Shown: in pieces, positions 62,960 to 64,000 of the stretch
Layout of the letters: each line of letters opens with the position of its first letter
Position numbering within the stretch: the stretch's first letter is position 1
Assembly: GCA_025642065.1 (NCBI GenBank)
Contig: JAODUP010001289.1
Location: forward strand, 35,001 to 99,000
Source of the DNA: Paralvinella palmiformis
Lineage: Eukaryota > Annelida > Polychaeta > Terebellida > Alvinellidae
DNA length: 64,000 nucleotides
Direction: 5' to 3'
Translations under genes and position numbers: made by a program
The notes under the pieces: model-generated
Told to the model about the DNA's origin: nothing
The model's database searches: none
What the model saw: only the letters and a program-made list of their open reading frames with translations

Positions 62960-64000
62960 CATTTCATTTTCAGACACCAATACAAAGATTTTGATATTTT
63001 AAACTGCACAATGTTATTTACATTAAACCATCAGGGCTGGAAAGTCATGATTTTTTAAAAACAAATAAAATCAGATTCATTCGATTAAATCAATTTTTTT
63101 TAAACATTCTCAATTCTTATGTAGTTCTGAAAATAAAGAAATATGTGGAATAGCATAATATACCCAATGGACTGAACATTGTATTCGTAACCTTTCTAAA
63201 GAATTAAAACAAAGTTGTTATGTACAAATTTTAACTTTAATTAAAATTATGTAGAGTTAAACCAACTGGTAGTAGTGTTACACACCATCTTGACAACCGG
63301 GGCCATTTCAAATGGGACCGTCCGTTTTGCAGCTGCCATGGTTTTAATAATGCCTGCCCGTTTGGCAACCATGTGGCAATGAAGCGTTGCGCTGTTATTT
63401 TTAAATTTTCTGTATTATTGAAATGGGTCGGTACAGTAGCACACAAAAACACAGATAATCAACTTGTGATCCATGTGATTATTCAATATTGTTAGCCTGA
63501 TTATTGTCATCTTCATATCAGTTGTCAGAGTCCAAAGTAATGATCACATTTAGAACTCAGTATGTAAACACAAGTTTGACTGCTTTTGCAACTTGAAGCC
63601 TGTTACGCAGTTTATAATTTTAGCACAAAATCTCTCACCTTTGCTGTGAACTGCTTATCAATACCTTCCCTGTGATTTTCACACACCTAATGCAGCAATG
63701 CCCAATTTCTTTAAAAATCAGTATGTCAAGTTGGTATTACCAACCCTGTAAGCCATATATAACTACAGGGTATGACACTAAAACTGTGCACCACTAGTCA
63801 CTGTGGCTACTGGATTTTGTACTAGGCAGGTAATTTTGACTGGTCCTGATTTTGGGCAGACGTGAATGAAGCCAGTGGCAGAAAGCAGCTTCTAGGGGGT
63901 TTCTTCCAGGGGGCTCCCCCCCTGAAATTTACCCCCCAAAGAAGCAATATGGGAGCATTTCAGAGTTTATTCCACCATTTTCTTTTGACTATAAAAATGT
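62960..64000. other. intergenic, nothing recognised
   Basis: A 71-codon minus ORF at 63452-63237 is the longest frame and has no recognised domain. The right edge of the window has no feature I can support. Confidence 0.4.

Overview
The window is nuclear DNA from an animal. The genes are intron-rich, with canonical GT-AG junctions, and two of them end in AATAAA signals. The spaces between are full of AT dinucleotide runs and tRNA-derived SINEs. A long secreted-type collagen, FEM1, DCAF12 and PDCD7 homologues and a METTL24-like gene point to a bilaterian. The repeat style and compact introns suggest a lophotrochozoan, most likely a marine mollusc, but the species is not identified by anything I can read here.

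Layout. 0-3.5 kb (minus): the first three coding exons of a membrane-anchored METTL24-like protein whose 3' part lies outside the window. 4.8-7.6 kb: two decayed mobile-element ORFs and a GTCC/GTCT-rich stretch. 9-13.5 kb: several SINE copies. 11.4-24.9 kb (plus): a 19-exon gene for a predicted 1111-residue type I membrane protein. It has a signal peptide, a cysteine-free N-terminal domain, 230 uninterrupted Gly-X-Y triplets with threonine in about 45% of Y positions, three EGF-like units (the last one incomplete), a transmembrane helix and a short tail. I consider this the most interesting gene in the window. 25.0-25.4 kb: a TCTG array. 26-31.5 kb: nested repeats, with no supported gene. 32.6-35.6 kb (minus): a two-exon FEM1A/C-like gene with one apparent frameshift near its 5' end. 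36-42.5 kb: SINEs, MITE-like elements, a pogo-type transposase remnant and a non-autonomous hAT-like element with an 8-bp target-site duplication. 42.7-53.1 kb (plus): PDCD7, the U11/U12-59K protein of the minor spliceosome, in nine coding exons. 54.7-59.7 kb (minus): DCAF12, in eight coding exons. 59.8-64 kb: intergenic or upstream sequence with SINE and MITE fragments.

FEM1 and DCAF12 homologues are substrate receptors of two different cullin ubiquitin ligases (CUL2 and CUL4) that read protein C-termini. Here they lie on the same strand on either side of PDCD7. The collagen, METTL24-like and PDCD7 genes show no functional link to them. Exon boundaries were derived by hand from splice consensus plus reading phase. 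In the collagen, PDCD7 and DCAF12 models every junction keeps frame.
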